Positions 1 to 8,712 of a stretch of DNA of 45,813 bases are shown here, in pieces. The stretch comes from Magnetospira sp. GTDB lineage: Bacteria; Pseudomonadota; Alphaproteobacteria; Rhodospirillales; Magnetospiraceae. How positions within the stretch are numbered: position 1 is the first letter of the stretch; each line of letters starts with the position of its first letter. The notes under the pieces were generated by a model. It was not told the origin of the DNA and made no database searches. It worked only from the letters and a program-made list of their open reading frames with translations. The DNA lies in the NCBI GenBank assembly GCA_028282245.1, contig JANQIL010000133.1, forward strand, positions 1 through 45,813, given 5' to 3'. A program made the position numbers and the translations under genes.

Positions 1-11
1 ATAATCTGATT

Positions 12-89
12 CTAGTGTGGTTTTGGAGTCGAAGTTCGCCATGGAGTTTGCCCCGAATAATGTCGCGAACTTCGAATCCACCACACTAG
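12..89. mobile_element. MITE-like imperfect palindrome
   Basis: Outer arms CTAGTGTGGT (12-21) and ACCACACTAG (80-89) are perfect inverted repeats. Inside them TCGAAGTTCG and CGAACTTCGA continue the pairing around a short centre. Both ends carry TA within CTAG. A TA-bounded, non-coding, foldback sequence of about 78 bp matches what is known of MITEs mobilised by IS630/Tc1-like transposases. No transposase is present, so the assignment is inference. It lies directly upstream of xdhC and could also act as a transcript hairpin. Confidence 0.5.
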
Positions 90-110
90 CTAAGCGGGAA
101 CGACACCGGC

Positions 111-1121
111 ATGCAAACATCATCTGATTCCGACGATCTCATGAAGACCGCCCGCGCTTGGCGCGCCGCCGGTCGCGGGCTCGCCCTGGCGACCGTCACC
201 GAGACCTGGCGGTCCGCTCCCTGTCCGGCCGGCAGCCGGATGATCGTCGACGATCGGGGACATTTCGCCGGCAGCGTGTCCGGCGGATGCATCGAAACCT
301 CGGTCATCTCGGAGGCCATCGAATCGATTCGTGGCGGCGAGACCGTGACCCTTCGCTATGGAGTATCGGACGAAATGGGGCAGGCGGCGGGGCTGACCTG
401 TGGCGGCAGTATCGAGGTTCACGTGGAACCGCTCGACGAGCGACTCATCGATGCGCTCGAACGTCCCACGCCCCTGGTCCGCGCCATCGACCTGGACAGC
501 GGCGCCTGGACGATGATCGGGCAGGGCGATCCCGGCGAGGAGGGCTGGCCCGAGGCGGTGCGCGAGGTCGCGCGGGAGCTGAGCGGGCGCGACGCGCCGG
601 AAATCGTCGCGCGGGACGAGCGCCGCTTTTTTATCCAGCCGGACCAGCCGCCAGCGCGCCTGATCGTCGTCGGCGCGGTGCGTGTCGCCCAGTCGCTGGC
701 CGTCCTGGCGCGGGAGGTCGGTCTGCGGACCGTCGTTGTCGACCCCCGCCCGACCTACTTGATCGAGGAGCGTTTCCCCGGCGTGGCGCGCGTGGCCGAC
801 TGGCCGGATGCCGCGCTTGCCAAGCTGTCTCCGGATTCGCGCTGCGCCGTCGTGACCTTGACCCACGACGCCAGGCCGGACGACGCAGGTTTGATCGCCG
901 CCGTCCGCTCGCCGGCCTTCTACGTGGGGGCGCTGGGCAGCCGGCGGACCCACGCCAAGCGGGTCGCGCGGCTGCGCGCGGCCGGACTCTCGGAAGCCGA
1001 AATGGCGCGCATCGACGCGCCGGCCGGCCTCGACATCGGCAGCCGCCGGCCGCCGGAGATCGCTCTGTCGATCCTGGCCGCCGTGATCGCCGCCCTCAAC
1101 CGGGAACGCGGCGGCGAATGA
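111..1121 (+). CDS. xdhC: XdhC/CoxI-family molybdenum hydroxylase maturation factor
   Basis: The 336-aa protein has the two-part XdhC layout: an N-terminal XdhC_CoxI domain (about residues 10-80, with SVSGGCIET) and a C-terminal Rossmann domain (about 183-325, ending with the typical GLDIG..PPEIALSI segment). Family members bind Moco, assist its sulfuration and insert it into xanthine dehydrogenase-type enzymes, which fits the hydroxylase encoded at 4757-7636. The Rossmann loop reads GAVR at residues 188-191, where GAG is usual. The stop overlaps the next start as ATGA, implying translational coupling. No strong ribosome-binding site precedes the chosen ATG, so a start slightly downstream is possible. 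Confidence 0.85.
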   Translation: MQTSSDSDDLMKTARAWRAAGRGLALATVTETWRSAPCPAGSRMIVDDRGHFAGSVSGGCIETSVISEAIESIRGGETVTLRYGVSDEMGQAAGLTCGGSIEVHVEPLDERLIDALERPTPLVRAIDLDSGAWTMIGQGDPGEEGWPEAVREVARELSGRDAPEIVARDERRFFIQPDQPPARLIVVGAVRVAQSLAVLAREVGLRTVVVDPRPTYLIEERFPGVARVADWPDAALAKLSPDSRCAVVTLTHDARPDDAGLIAAVRSPAFYVGALGSRRTHAKRVARLRAAGLSEAEMARIDAPAGLDIGSRRPPEIALSILAAVIAALNRERGGE

Positions 1122-1699
1122 CCCCTGCCGCCGTCGCGGGCCTGGTGCTTGCGGCCGGGCGGTCGCGCCGATTCGGAGCCGCGAACAAGCTTCTCGTCGC
1201 GTGGAGGGGGCGGCCGTTGATCCACCATCCGGTGGCGGCGGCCCGCGCCGCCGGACTCGATCCGGTGATCGTGGTCACCGGACACGAGGCGGGCCGGGTG
1301 CGGGCGGCGCTCGACGATTTCCCGGTCGAGTTTGCCCACAATCCGATGTTCGAAACCGGCCTGGCCGGATCGCTGGCTGTCGGGATCGACCGCGTGGCGG
1401 CGACGGAAGCCGCCGGAGCCGTGGTTCTGCTGGGGGACATGCCGCGGATCGACGCGGCGATCCTCGAAACGCTCGTTGCGCGGTTCCGGGCGGTGGGTGG
1501 CGACCGTGTCTGCCGCCCGGTGCACGACGGGCGACCGGGCAATCCGGTGCTGCTGCCGCGCCGCCTGTTCGCCCGGGTGCGCGACCTGACCGGCGATACC
1601 GGCGCGCGGGTGCTGCTGGCCGGGGAAGGCGACCGGCTGGAGGATGTCCGGATCGACAGCGAGGCGGTCTTGTTCGATGTGGATCACGATATGAAATAA
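1118..1699 (+). CDS. MobA-like nucleotidyltransferase (Moco cytidylyl/guanylyltransferase)
   Basis: 193 aa, starting at the ATG that overlaps the xdhC stop. The N-terminus LVLAAGRSRRFG.ANKLL is the NTP-binding signature of the MobA/MocA NTP-transferase family, and LLGDMPRID carries the metal-binding aspartate. Such proteins attach CMP or GMP to molybdopterin. In clusters with XdhC and a xanthine-oxidase-type hydroxylase the MocA (CTP-using) type is expected, so this probably makes the cytosine dinucleotide cofactor for the enzyme encoded downstream. Specificity (MocA versus MobA) cannot be fixed by eye. A 9-bp inverted repeat straddles its stop codon. Confidence 0.82.
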   Translation: MTPAAVAGLVLAAGRSRRFGAANKLLVAWRGRPLIHHPVAAARAAGLDPVIVVTGHEAGRVRAALDDFPVEFAHNPMFETGLAGSLAVGIDRVAATEAAGAVVLLGDMPRIDAAILETLVARFRAVGGDRVCRPVHDGRPGNPVLLPRRLFARVRDLTGDTGARVLLAGEGDRLEDVRIDSEAVLFDVDHDMK

Positions 1700-1717
1700 C
1701 ATCACGTAATTTCATAT
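1689..1717. promoter_or_regulatory. Perfect 9-bp inverted repeat, candidate operator
   Basis: ATATGAAAT at 1689-1697 and ATTTCATAT at 1709-1717 are exact inverted repeats separated by 11 bp, in an AT-rich gap of otherwise GC-rich DNA just upstream of the IclR-type gene. Position and symmetry suit a dimeric regulator, possibly the IclR protein itself. There is no T-run, so a terminator is less likely. Confidence 0.45.
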
Positions 1718-1736
1718 TATCAAACAATATTTCTTA

Positions 1737-1766
1737 TTGCAAAAAATACCGCTGGATGGATACTTT
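1737..1766 (+). promoter_or_regulatory. Possible sigma70 promoter of the IclR-type gene
   Basis: TTGCAA (1737-1742) and TACTTT (1761-1766) are 18 bp apart in an AT-rich island. The boxes are only moderate matches. A start point near 1773 would lie upstream of both candidate start codons of the regulator (TTG 1784, GTG 1802). Confidence 0.3.
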
Positions 1767-1801
1767 TAACCCGACGGTAATTATTGGCGGGGACGTCAGC
1801 G

Positions 1802-2695
1802 GTGCATTCCATCGAGACCTTGCGGCGGGTCGACGTCGAGTCCGTCGCGGATGACGCGGCAGCCCGCCAGAAACGGCGCATCCAGTCGGTCGAACGTGCC
1901 CTGTCGCTGCTCGAATTCCTGGCCGAAAGCGACGAACCGGTGCGCCTCAATCGCATCGCGGCGGCGATCGGCCTCAACACCTCCACCTGCCATCACTTGC
2001 TGGCGACCCTCATGGATCGCGGGTACGTGGCCCAGAAGCATCAATCGCACGCCTATCATCTGGGAGGGCGCATCCTGGAACTGTGCGGTGCCCGCCTGAG
2101 CCGCTTCGACCTCGCGGCGGCGACCGGCGAGGCAATGCGGCGCCTCAACGAGGCGACCGGCGAGACGGTTCATCTGGCGGCCCTTCAGGATGGCGACCTG
2201 ATTACCTTGATGATGCTGGATTCCCGTCACCCGGTTCGGGTGGTCACCGGCGGGCCCGGAAAATCGAGCGCCATTCACGCCACGGCGATCGGCAAGGCGA
2301 TCCTGGCCTGGCTTCCGGAGTCGGAAATGGACCGTATCCTGACCGCCAAGGGGATGTCGCGTTTCACCGAACACACCCTGGTGACCCGGGACGACCTGAT
2401 CGAGGACCTTAGGCACGCGCGGCGCAACGGCTTCGCCACCGACAACGAGGAGTACCAGCCCGGCGTGGTCTGCATCGGGGCGGCGATCCGCAACCATACC
2501 GGCGCCGTCATCGGGTCGTTCAGTTGCTCGCTGCCGACCATGCGGGCCGCCGCCTCGCATATTGACGCCATTCGCGGCGCGGTCATTGAAACCGCGTCGT
2601 GCGTTACCGCCAGCCTGGGCGGTGACCTGAACGTCCGACCCGCTCCGCCGTCCGGCGACCAGCCGGTTGAAAGGGCAACCGAGAGGAGAGCCTGA
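1802..2695 (+). CDS. IclR-family transcriptional regulator
   Basis: 297 aa from GTG 1802, which has a GGGGA ribosome-binding-like stretch about 8 nt upstream. A TTG at 1784 would add six residues but lacks one. The N-terminal winged helix contains SVERALSLLEFLAESDEPV and LNRIAAAIGLNTSTCHHLL, the IclR helix-turn-helix. The C-terminal half has the IclR effector-binding features (AIGKAILAWLPESE, GFATDNEEYQPGVVCIGAAI). IclR proteins usually control an adjacent catabolic operon in response to its substrate. Here the genes follow on the same strand 2 bp after the stop, so this is the likely local regulator. The effector is unknown. Confidence 0.9.
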   Translation: MHSIETLRRVDVESVADDAAARQKRRIQSVERALSLLEFLAESDEPVRLNRIAAAIGLNTSTCHHLLATLMDRGYVAQKHQSHAYHLGGRILELCGARLSRFDLAAATGEAMRRLNEATGETVHLAALQDGDLITLMMLDSRHPVRVVTGGPGKSSAIHATAIGKAILAWLPESEMDRILTAKGMSRFTEHTLVTRDDLIEDLRHARRNGFATDNEEYQPGVVCIGAAIRNHTGAVIGSFSCSLPTMRAAASHIDAIRGAVIETASCVTASLGGDLNVRPAPPSGDQPVERATERRA

Positions 2696-2697
2696 CC

Positions 2698-3831
2698 ATG
2701 CCGATGCCGCACGGTGTCAAGACCGATCCCGAGTTCCCGATTCCCGATCGCATGCAAGCCTGGGTGCTTGGGAATCCCGGCGAATTGAGCATGACGGAGA
2801 AGCCGGTGCCGGTGCCCGGCAAGGCCGAGGTGTTGGTGCGTATCGACGCCATCGCGGTCTGCGGCACCGATCTGGAGATCATTTACAAGGGGCCGCCGGC
2901 CCTCATACGGGGACAGCAGCCGTTCAACATGAACTTCACGCCGGGCCACGAATACATGGGGACCGTGGTGGCGCTGGGTCCGGGGGTCGACGAATACGCC
3001 TTCGGCGACCGGGTCACGGTGGAAATCCATGCCGGCTGCGGCCAGTGCAAGCGGTGCCGCGAAGGCATGTATACCGCCTGTCACAACTACGGACTCAACT
3101 ACGGCGACAAAAACAAAGGGCATCGCGCCAACGGGTTTACAACCGACGGCGGATTCTGCGAGTATGCGGTCAACAACATCAATACCCTGGTTCATGTTCC
3201 CGACGGCATGAGCGACGAGGAGGCGACCCTGGTGGTGACCGCCGGCACCTCGATGTACGGGCTGACCGAGGTGGGCGGCCTGGTGGCCGGCGAGAGCGTC
3301 GCGGTAATCGGCCCGGGGCCGATCGGCCTGCTCGGGGTGGCGGTCGCCAAGGCGCTCGGCGCGCAACCGGTGATCCTCACCGGGACCCGCGACAACCGCC
3401 TGGAGATGGGCCGCACCCTTGGCGCGGACCACGTGGTCAACGTGCGCAACGAGGATGCGGTGGAGGCGGTGCGGCGCCACACGGGTGGCAAGGGCGTCGA
3501 CTACGTGCTCGAATGTTCCGGCGGCGCCAGTGGCCTCAACGACGCGGCGAAGATGGTCAACCGGGGTGGCAAGATCTGTTTGCAGGCGTTCCCGGGCGAG
3601 CCGGTGCCGGTCGACGTGGCGTATCTGGTGCGCAACAACATCTACGTCTACGCGATCCGTGGCGAGGGCAAGAGCGGCACCCACCGGGCCGCCGCCTTCA
3701 TGGAGCAGAAACGCTTCGACGCCGGTCTCATCCACACGCACACATTCCCGCTCTCCGAGGTGCCGGAGGCGGTCCGCCACGCCAAGGACCGGGTCGACGA
3801 CGCCATCAAGGTGGTCGTCAAGATGCGCTGA
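2698..3831 (+). CDS. Zinc-dependent alcohol dehydrogenase (MDR superfamily, threonine/sorbitol-dehydrogenase-like)
   Basis: 377 aa with a GGAGAG ribosome-binding site. Catalytic-zinc ligands appear as C55 (AVCGTD) and H84-E85 (PGHEYMG). Structural-zinc cysteines are C114, C117, C120 and C128. The NAD(P)-binding Rossmann motif is VIGPGPIGLLG near residue 205. These features place it in the medium-chain dehydrogenase/reductase family, oxidising a secondary alcohol of a polyol or hydroxy acid. It lies between the regulator and the molybdenum hydroxylase genes in the same operon, so it probably oxidises an intermediate of the same pathway. The exact substrate is not readable. Confidence 0.88.
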   Translation: MPMPHGVKTDPEFPIPDRMQAWVLGNPGELSMTEKPVPVPGKAEVLVRIDAIAVCGTDLEIIYKGPPALIRGQQPFNMNFTPGHEYMGTVVALGPGVDEYAFGDRVTVEIHAGCGQCKRCREGMYTACHNYGLNYGDKNKGHRANGFTTDGGFCEYAVNNINTLVHVPDGMSDEEATLVVTAGTSMYGLTEVGGLVAGESVAVIGPGPIGLLGVAVAKALGAQPVILTGTRDNRLEMGRTLGADHVVNVRNEDAVEAVRRHTGGKGVDYVLECSGGASGLNDAAKMVNRGGKICLQAFPGEPVPVDVAYLVRNNIYVYAIRGEGKSGTHRAAAFMEQKRFDAGLIHTHTFPLSEVPEAVRHAKDRVDDAIKVVVKMR

Positions 3832-3843
3832 CCGGAGGCGGCG

Positions 3844-4764
3844 ATGCTGACCTGCGACACCTACTTGATGCCGGAGGGCCTGAACGAGGCCCTGCGGCTG
3901 TGGGCGGAGGCGGCGCCCGGCAGCCGGCTGCTGGCCGGAGGCACCGACACCCTGCCGTGGGCCCGCCAGGGGCGGGCCGGCGACGCGACCGGCGACGTGC
4001 ACGTGGACACGGTGATCGATCTGACCCGGGTGGCCGGCCTCGACGTGGTCGAGGAACTGCCCAATGGCCGCCTGCGGATCGGCGCCGGGGTGGTGCTGCA
4101 GCGGTTCCTGGAGGACCCGCTGCTGCGTGCCCACCTGCCGCACATGAAGCCCTGCGCGGTGTGGTTCGCCGACGATCAGATCCGGCGCCAGGCCACCCTG
4201 GCCGGCAACATCGTCAATGCCTCGCCGGCCGCCGACGGCACGCCGCCCATGCTGGTCGCCAACGCGGAGGTCGAGCTGTCCCGGTGGAGCGGCGGCGCGC
4301 GATCGTTGCGCCACGTCGCCCTGGGCGATTTCGTGCTCGGACCCGGGCGCACCGCCCTCGAGCCGGGCGACATGGTCACCGCCATCGTCTGCGACTCCCT
4401 GGCCGGTTACGGCGGCGCGTTCGAAAAGGTGGGGCAACGCCGCTCGCTGGTCATATCCACGGTCTGCGTGTCGTGCTGCGCGAAGCCCGACCCGGATGGC
4501 ACGCGATTCGCCGATCTGCGGATGGCGCTGGGTGGCATTGGGCCGGTACCGGTCCGCGCGACCGAGGTGGAGGCGGCCCTGAACGGGGGGCCGCTGACCT
4601 TGGACGCGATCGAGGCCGCGGCCCGCATGCCGCTCGACCGCGTCGCCTCGCGGACCCGCCGCGACTATCGCCGCGAGGTGGTCGAGGGGTTCGTCCGGCG
4701 GGTCGTTCTGGGGGCCCTTGCCGACCAGGGGCTTGTCCTTGAGGGAGATCCCGGCGATGCCTGA
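3844..4764 (+). CDS. FAD-binding subunit of a molybdenum hydroxylase (CoxM/XdhB-like)
   Basis: 306 aa. The FAD-binding motifs LLAGGTDTLP (near residue 35) and TLAGNIVNASPAADGTPPML (near 120) match the FAD_binding_5 domain of the xanthine dehydrogenase family. The C-terminal portion fits the CO-dehydrogenase flavoprotein C-terminal domain. It would carry electrons from the [2Fe-2S] clusters of the partner subunit to an acceptor. It follows the dehydrogenase gene by 12 bp and overlaps the next start codon by 8 bp, so the two hydroxylase subunits are translationally coupled. Confidence 0.88.
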   Translation: MLTCDTYLMPEGLNEALRLWAEAAPGSRLLAGGTDTLPWARQGRAGDATGDVHVDTVIDLTRVAGLDVVEELPNGRLRIGAGVVLQRFLEDPLLRAHLPHMKPCAVWFADDQIRRQATLAGNIVNASPAADGTPPMLVANAEVELSRWSGGARSLRHVALGDFVLGPGRTALEPGDMVTAIVCDSLAGYGGAFEKVGQRRSLVISTVCVSCCAKPDPDGTRFADLRMALGGIGPVPVRATEVEAALNGGPLTLDAIEAAARMPLDRVASRTRRDYRREVVEGFVRRVVLGALADQGLVLEGDPGDA

Positions 4765-7636
4765 GCAGATTGTCGCGATGACGGTTAACGGCAGGCCGAT
4801 CAAGCGGGTGGTGTCGCCGAGCCTCCGGCTGCTCGATTTTCTCCGGGAGGAAATCGAGTTCACCGGCACCAAGGAGGGATGCGGCGCCGGCGAGTGCGGC
4901 ACCTGTTCGGTGTTCATGAACGGCAAGCTGATCAAATCCTGCCTGATGCCGGTGGCGAAGGCCCACGGGGCGACCGTCGAAACGGTCGAGGGTCTGGCCG
5001 AGAACGGTGTTCCGACGCCGATCCAGAAGGCGTTTCACAAGGTCGGGGCGAGCCAATGCGGGTTCTGCATCCCGGGCATGGTGATGGCGGCGACGGCGGC
5101 GCTGCGGGACAACCCCCGGGCCGAGCAGGACGAAATCAAGGAACGCCTGGGCGGCAACATCTGCCGCTGCACCGGCTATCAGAAGATCGTCGAGGCGGTG
5201 GAACTGGCGCGCGACGTGATGAACGGCACCCGGCCGGCGGCGTTGCTCGACGAGGACGACCCGACGGAGCGCCACATGGGGGCCAATACCCGGCGAATCG
5301 ACGCTCCGGGCAAGGTCAGCGGCGCATTGCGCTACGCGGCCGATTTGACGATGCCGCACATGCTGCACATGCAGGTGCTGCGCAGCGACCGCCCGCACGC
5401 CCGGATCGTCCATATCGGCACCTCGGCGGCCGAGGCCCTGCCGGGCGTCGCCGGGGTGATCACGGCGGCCGACGTGCCGGGCACCGACGGGTTCGGGGTA
5501 TTCGTGCACGACCAGCCGGTCATGGCGCGCGGCAAGGTGCGCTACGTGGGCGAGGCGGTGGCGGCGGTGGCGGCGGAGGATTTGGAAACCGCCAAGCGGG
5601 CGGTCCGCCTGATCCGGGTGGTCTACGAGGACCTGCCGGCGGTGTTCGATCCCGAGGCGGCGTTGCGCGAAGGCGCGCCGGTGGTTCACGACCATGCCCC
5701 GGATAACCTGATCAAGCATATCCCCATCTTCAAGGGCGACGTCGACGCGGCGTTCGCCAAGGCCGACGTGATCGTTGCCAATACCTACGAAACCCAGCCC
5801 GTGGAACATGCCTACCTGGAGCCGGAGGCGGGCCTGGCCTATCTGGACGCGGATGGCGTGGTGACCGTGGTGTCGCCCAGCCAGAACATCACCCACCATC
5901 GTCACATGCTGGCCGATATCCTTGATTTGCCGATCAATCGGGTCCGCATGATCATGAGCCCGGTGGGCGGCGGCTTCGGCGGCAAGGAGGACATGATCTA
6001 TCAGGGCATGCTGGCGATCATGACCCTCAGGACGCGGCGGCCGGTGCGTCTGGTGTTCACCCGCGAGGACTCGATCACGTCGACCGCCAAGCGGCATCCG
6101 GCCCGCATCTCCTACCGCATGGGATTGATGTCGGACGGCCGCATCGTGGCCAGCCGGATCAAGGCGGTTTCCGACGGAGGCGCCTACGGCATGTCGACCG
6201 AGGGCGTGATGCGCAAGATGGCGATCCTCGGTCCCGGCCCCTATGCCATCCCCAATGTCCGCATCGACACCTACGGCGTCTATACCAACAACACGCCCAG
6301 CGGCGCCTTTCGAACCTTCGGAGCGATGCAGAGCGAGTTCGCCACCGAGACCCATCTCGATCTCTGCGCCAAGCGGCTCGGCCTCGATCCGTTCGAGATT
6401 CGACGCATCAACGGGTTCGTCGACGGCGCCGAGACCCATACCCGGCAGACCCTGGGCTCGGTCAGCCTTGGGCGCGTCCTGGCGGCGGCCCGCGACGCCT
6501 CGAACTGGGAGCCCGGCCCGCCGGACGTGCGCGGCCCCAGGCGCCGCGACCTGGGACGACCCGATACCCGCGCGCCCTGCACGTTGGGAGCCCGCGACCG
6601 CCGGGGGATCCTCGGCGCCTCGGGACGCGTGCGCGGGCGCGGCATGGCGGCCTCCTGGTACGGCATCGCGCGAACCGCGACCACCGACCGCGCCGGAGCC
6701 TGGGTGGAAATCGACGATGGCGGCACCGCCAAGGTGCTGACCGGGGTCACCGAGATCGGCGAGGGCATCCTGACCGTGCTGGCCCAGGTGACGGCCGACG
6801 AACTGGGCATCCGGCCCGCCGACGTGACCATCGGCGACAACGACACCGCCCGATCGCCGGAAGCGGCGCATGCCGGAGCAACCCGCCAGACCTACATGAT
6901 CGCCAACGCGGTGGCGCTGGCCTGCCGCGACGCCAGACGGCGCTTCGACGCCGAGATCGCCGCCTGCTGGGAGGTCGATCCCTCGCAGATCGAGGCCGTC
7001 AACGGCCAGATCTGGGCCCGCGAGACCAATCACCGGATGTCGATGGCCGAGGCGGTCCAGGTCTGCAAGGCCAAGCGCGGCGTGGTTCCGGTGGGCTCCG
7101 GCAGCTACACCGCTCCGCACGGCGGGCTGGACCCGGTGACCGGAGCCGGCACCCCTTGGCAGGCCTATGTGTACGGCTGCCAGGTGGCGGAGGTCGAGGT
7201 GGACACGGTGACCGGCGAGGTCCAGGTCCTGGGTATCTGGGCGGCCCACGATGTCGGCCGGGCGATCAACCCGCGCGGCATCGAGGGGCAGATCGAGGGT
7301 GGGGTGGTGCAGGGCCTGGGTCAGGCCCTGATGGAAGATTACAAGCTTTCGGACGGCCATACCTCGACCCACGGATTCGCCAAGTACATCCTGCCGACCG
7401 TCCTCGACGTGCCCAGGGTGACCTCGGTGATCGTCGAGGACCCGGACCCGCTCAGCCCGCTGGGCGCCAAGGGGATCGGAGAGCCGGCCCTGTTGCCGAC
7501 GGCGCCGGCCATCATCAACGCGATTTACGACGCCGTCGGGGTGCGCATCACGTCGCTGCCGGCGACGCCGGAAAAGATTCGAGCGGCCCTCAGGGCGAAA
7601 AAGAACGACACACAACCGTGCAACGCGGCCGAATAA
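4757..7636 (+). CDS. Fused [2Fe-2S]-molybdopterin hydroxylase subunit (xanthine dehydrogenase family)
   Basis: 959 aa from the ATG preceded by GAGGGAG. Residues 1-155 form the small iron-sulfur subunit: plant-type cluster cysteines C42, C47, C50, C62, then C101, C104, C136, C138. From about 165 on it is the large Moco subunit, with PVGGGFGGKEDM, PSGAFRTFGAMQ and KGIGEP, the Glu (E909) being the expected catalytic base. These enzymes hydroxylate N-heterocycles, purines or aldehydes using water. Small and large subunits are often separate, so this is a fusion. About residues 585-630 are unusually Arg-rich compared with the rest, but the frame is intact and the next motif (GRGMAASWYG) is in register. 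XdhC and a MobA-like protein upstream supply the cofactor. Confidence 0.9.
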   Translation: MPEQIVAMTVNGRPIKRVVSPSLRLLDFLREEIEFTGTKEGCGAGECGTCSVFMNGKLIKSCLMPVAKAHGATVETVEGLAENGVPTPIQKAFHKVGASQCGFCIPGMVMAATAALRDNPRAEQDEIKERLGGNICRCTGYQKIVEAVELARDVMNGTRPAALLDEDDPTERHMGANTRRIDAPGKVSGALRYAADLTMPHMLHMQVLRSDRPHARIVHIGTSAAEALPGVAGVITAADVPGTDGFGVFVHDQPVMARGKVRYVGEAVAAVAAEDLETAKRAVRLIRVVYEDLPAVFDPEAALREGAPVVHDHAPDNLIKHIPIFKGDVDAAFAKADVIVANTYETQPVEHAYLEPEAGLAYLDADGVVTVVSPSQNITHHRHMLADILDLPINRVRMIMSPVGGGFGGKEDMIYQGMLAIMTLRTRRPVRLVFTREDSITSTAKRHPARISYRMGLMSDGRIVASRIKAVSDGGAYGMSTEGVMRKMAILGPGPYAIPNVRIDTYGVYTNNTPSGAFRTFGAMQSEFATETHLDLCAKRLGLDPFEIRRINGFVDGAETHTRQTLGSVSLGRVLAAARDASNWEPGPPDVRGPRRRDLGRPDTRAPCTLGARDRRGILGASGRVRGRGMAASWYGIARTATTDRAGAWVEIDDGGTAKVLTGVTEIGEGILTVLAQVTADELGIRPADVTIGDNDTARSPEAAHAGATRQTYMIANAVALACRDARRRFDAEIAACWEVDPSQIEAVNGQIWARETNHRMSMAEAVQVCKAKRGVVPVGSGSYTAPHGGLDPVTGAGTPWQAYVYGCQVAEVEVDTVTGEVQVLGIWAAHDVGRAINPRGIEGQIEGGVVQGLGQALMEDYKLSDGHTSTHGFAKYILPTVLDVPRVTSVIVEDPDPLSPLGAKGIGEPALLPTAPAIINAIYDAVGVRITSLPATPEKIRAALRAKKNDTQPCNAAE

Positions 7637-7698
7637 CGTTGGACGAGGGCCGTTGCCCGGCACCCGGGAGACGGCTCCAAACTGGGAGGAAAAGGATC

Positions 7699-8673
7699 AT
7701 GAAAGTCACTCGTCGAAACCTGCTGGGCTTCGCCGCCGCGATCATCGCCCTCGCCGGATGGACCGGGAGCGCGACCGCCGAGTATCCCGAGAAACCGATC
7801 CAGTTCATCATTCCGTTCGGGGCCGGCGGCGGCGCCGATATCGAGGGCCGCCTGCTGGCCGATGAAATGAGCAAGGTGCTGGGGGTGTCGGTGGTGCCGG
7901 TCAACAAGCCGGGGGCCGGCGGCGCGGTTACCTATAGCTACGTCAAGGAACAACCGGCCGACGGCTACACGGTGGCCTGGGCCTCGACCTCGCTGCTGAC
8001 GACCACCAACATCGGCAACGTGAAATTCCGCCACGACGCCTTCGACCATTTGGGCCAGGTCGAATATCAGCCGATGCCGCTGGCGGTGCGCGCCGACGCC
8101 CCCTGGCAGACCTTCGGCGACTTCGTGGCCGCCTGCAAGGCGGCGCCCGGCACCCTCAAGATCTCCAACTCGGGGACCGGCAGCGCCACCCACGTGGCGG
8201 CGATCGCCCTTGAGAACGCCATCGATTGCCCGGTCATCCACCTGCCGGTGGGAGTCAAGCGCAACAACGCCACGGTGCTGTCCGGCGAGGCCGACGCGGT
8301 GGTTAACGTGCTGACCGGCCTGCGCGGTCTCTCAAGGGCCGGCAAGCTGCGCCTGCTGGTGATCCCCAGCGCCGAGCGCAACTCGGTGATTCCCGACGTC
8401 CCGACCGCCAGGGAGCTGGGCTATGAGGCGGTGTTCGATTTGTTCCGCAGCCTTTCCGTGGCCAAGAACACGCCGCCCGAAATCAAGGCCAAGCTCCAAG
8501 ACGCCATGATCAAGGCGGCGACCTCCCCGGCCTTCACCAAGCTGTCCATGGAAAACGGCTTCACCGTCGCGCCGCTGACCGGTCGGGACTTCGATGCCAA
8601 GATCAACGGCGACGACAAGATCGTTCGCGACGTGATGATCAAGGCGGGCCTGTATCAGTCGAAGGGCGACTGA
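7699..8673 (+). CDS. Tripartite tricarboxylate transporter substrate-binding protein (Bug/TctC family)
   Basis: 324 aa with ribosome-binding site GGGAGGA. The N-terminus has a twin-arginine-like TRRNLLGF followed by a hydrophobic stretch and ATA before EYPEKP, so it is exported, probably by Tat. Bug-family hallmarks follow: YPEKPIQFIIPFGAGGGAD at the mature N-terminus, then NKPGAGGAVTY, and PDVPTARELGY near residue 235. These periplasmic proteins capture carboxylates or related small molecules for TctAB. The TctB and TctA genes follow immediately, so the whole importer is encoded here and likely takes up the cluster's substrate. Confidence 0.92.
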   Translation: MKVTRRNLLGFAAAIIALAGWTGSATAEYPEKPIQFIIPFGAGGGADIEGRLLADEMSKVLGVSVVPVNKPGAGGAVTYSYVKEQPADGYTVAWASTSLLTTTNIGNVKFRHDAFDHLGQVEYQPMPLAVRADAPWQTFGDFVAACKAAPGTLKISNSGTGSATHVAAIALENAIDCPVIHLPVGVKRNNATVLSGEADAVVNVLTGLRGLSRAGKLRLLVIPSAERNSVIPDVPTARELGYEAVFDLFRSLSVAKNTPPEIKAKLQDAMIKAATSPAFTKLSMENGFTVAPLTGRDFDAKINGDDKIVRDVMIKAGLYQSKGD

Positions 8674-8712
8674 GAACCGCGGGAACCACTTGGCACGCCG
8701 GAGGCCGCACCG

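Noticed and set aside
6500..6660. Frameshift or pseudogene in the molybdenum hydroxylase
   Set aside because: The Arg-rich stretch is odd, but the frame continues and later motifs (GRGMAASWYG, KGIGEP) are intact, so the gene is called functional.
2275..7663. Very long open frames on the minus strand opposite the alcohol dehydrogenase and molybdenum hydroxylase genes
   Set aside because: They are low-complexity His/Arg/Gly/Ala sequences without motifs, the usual antisense shadows of GC-rich genes with clear plus-strand products.
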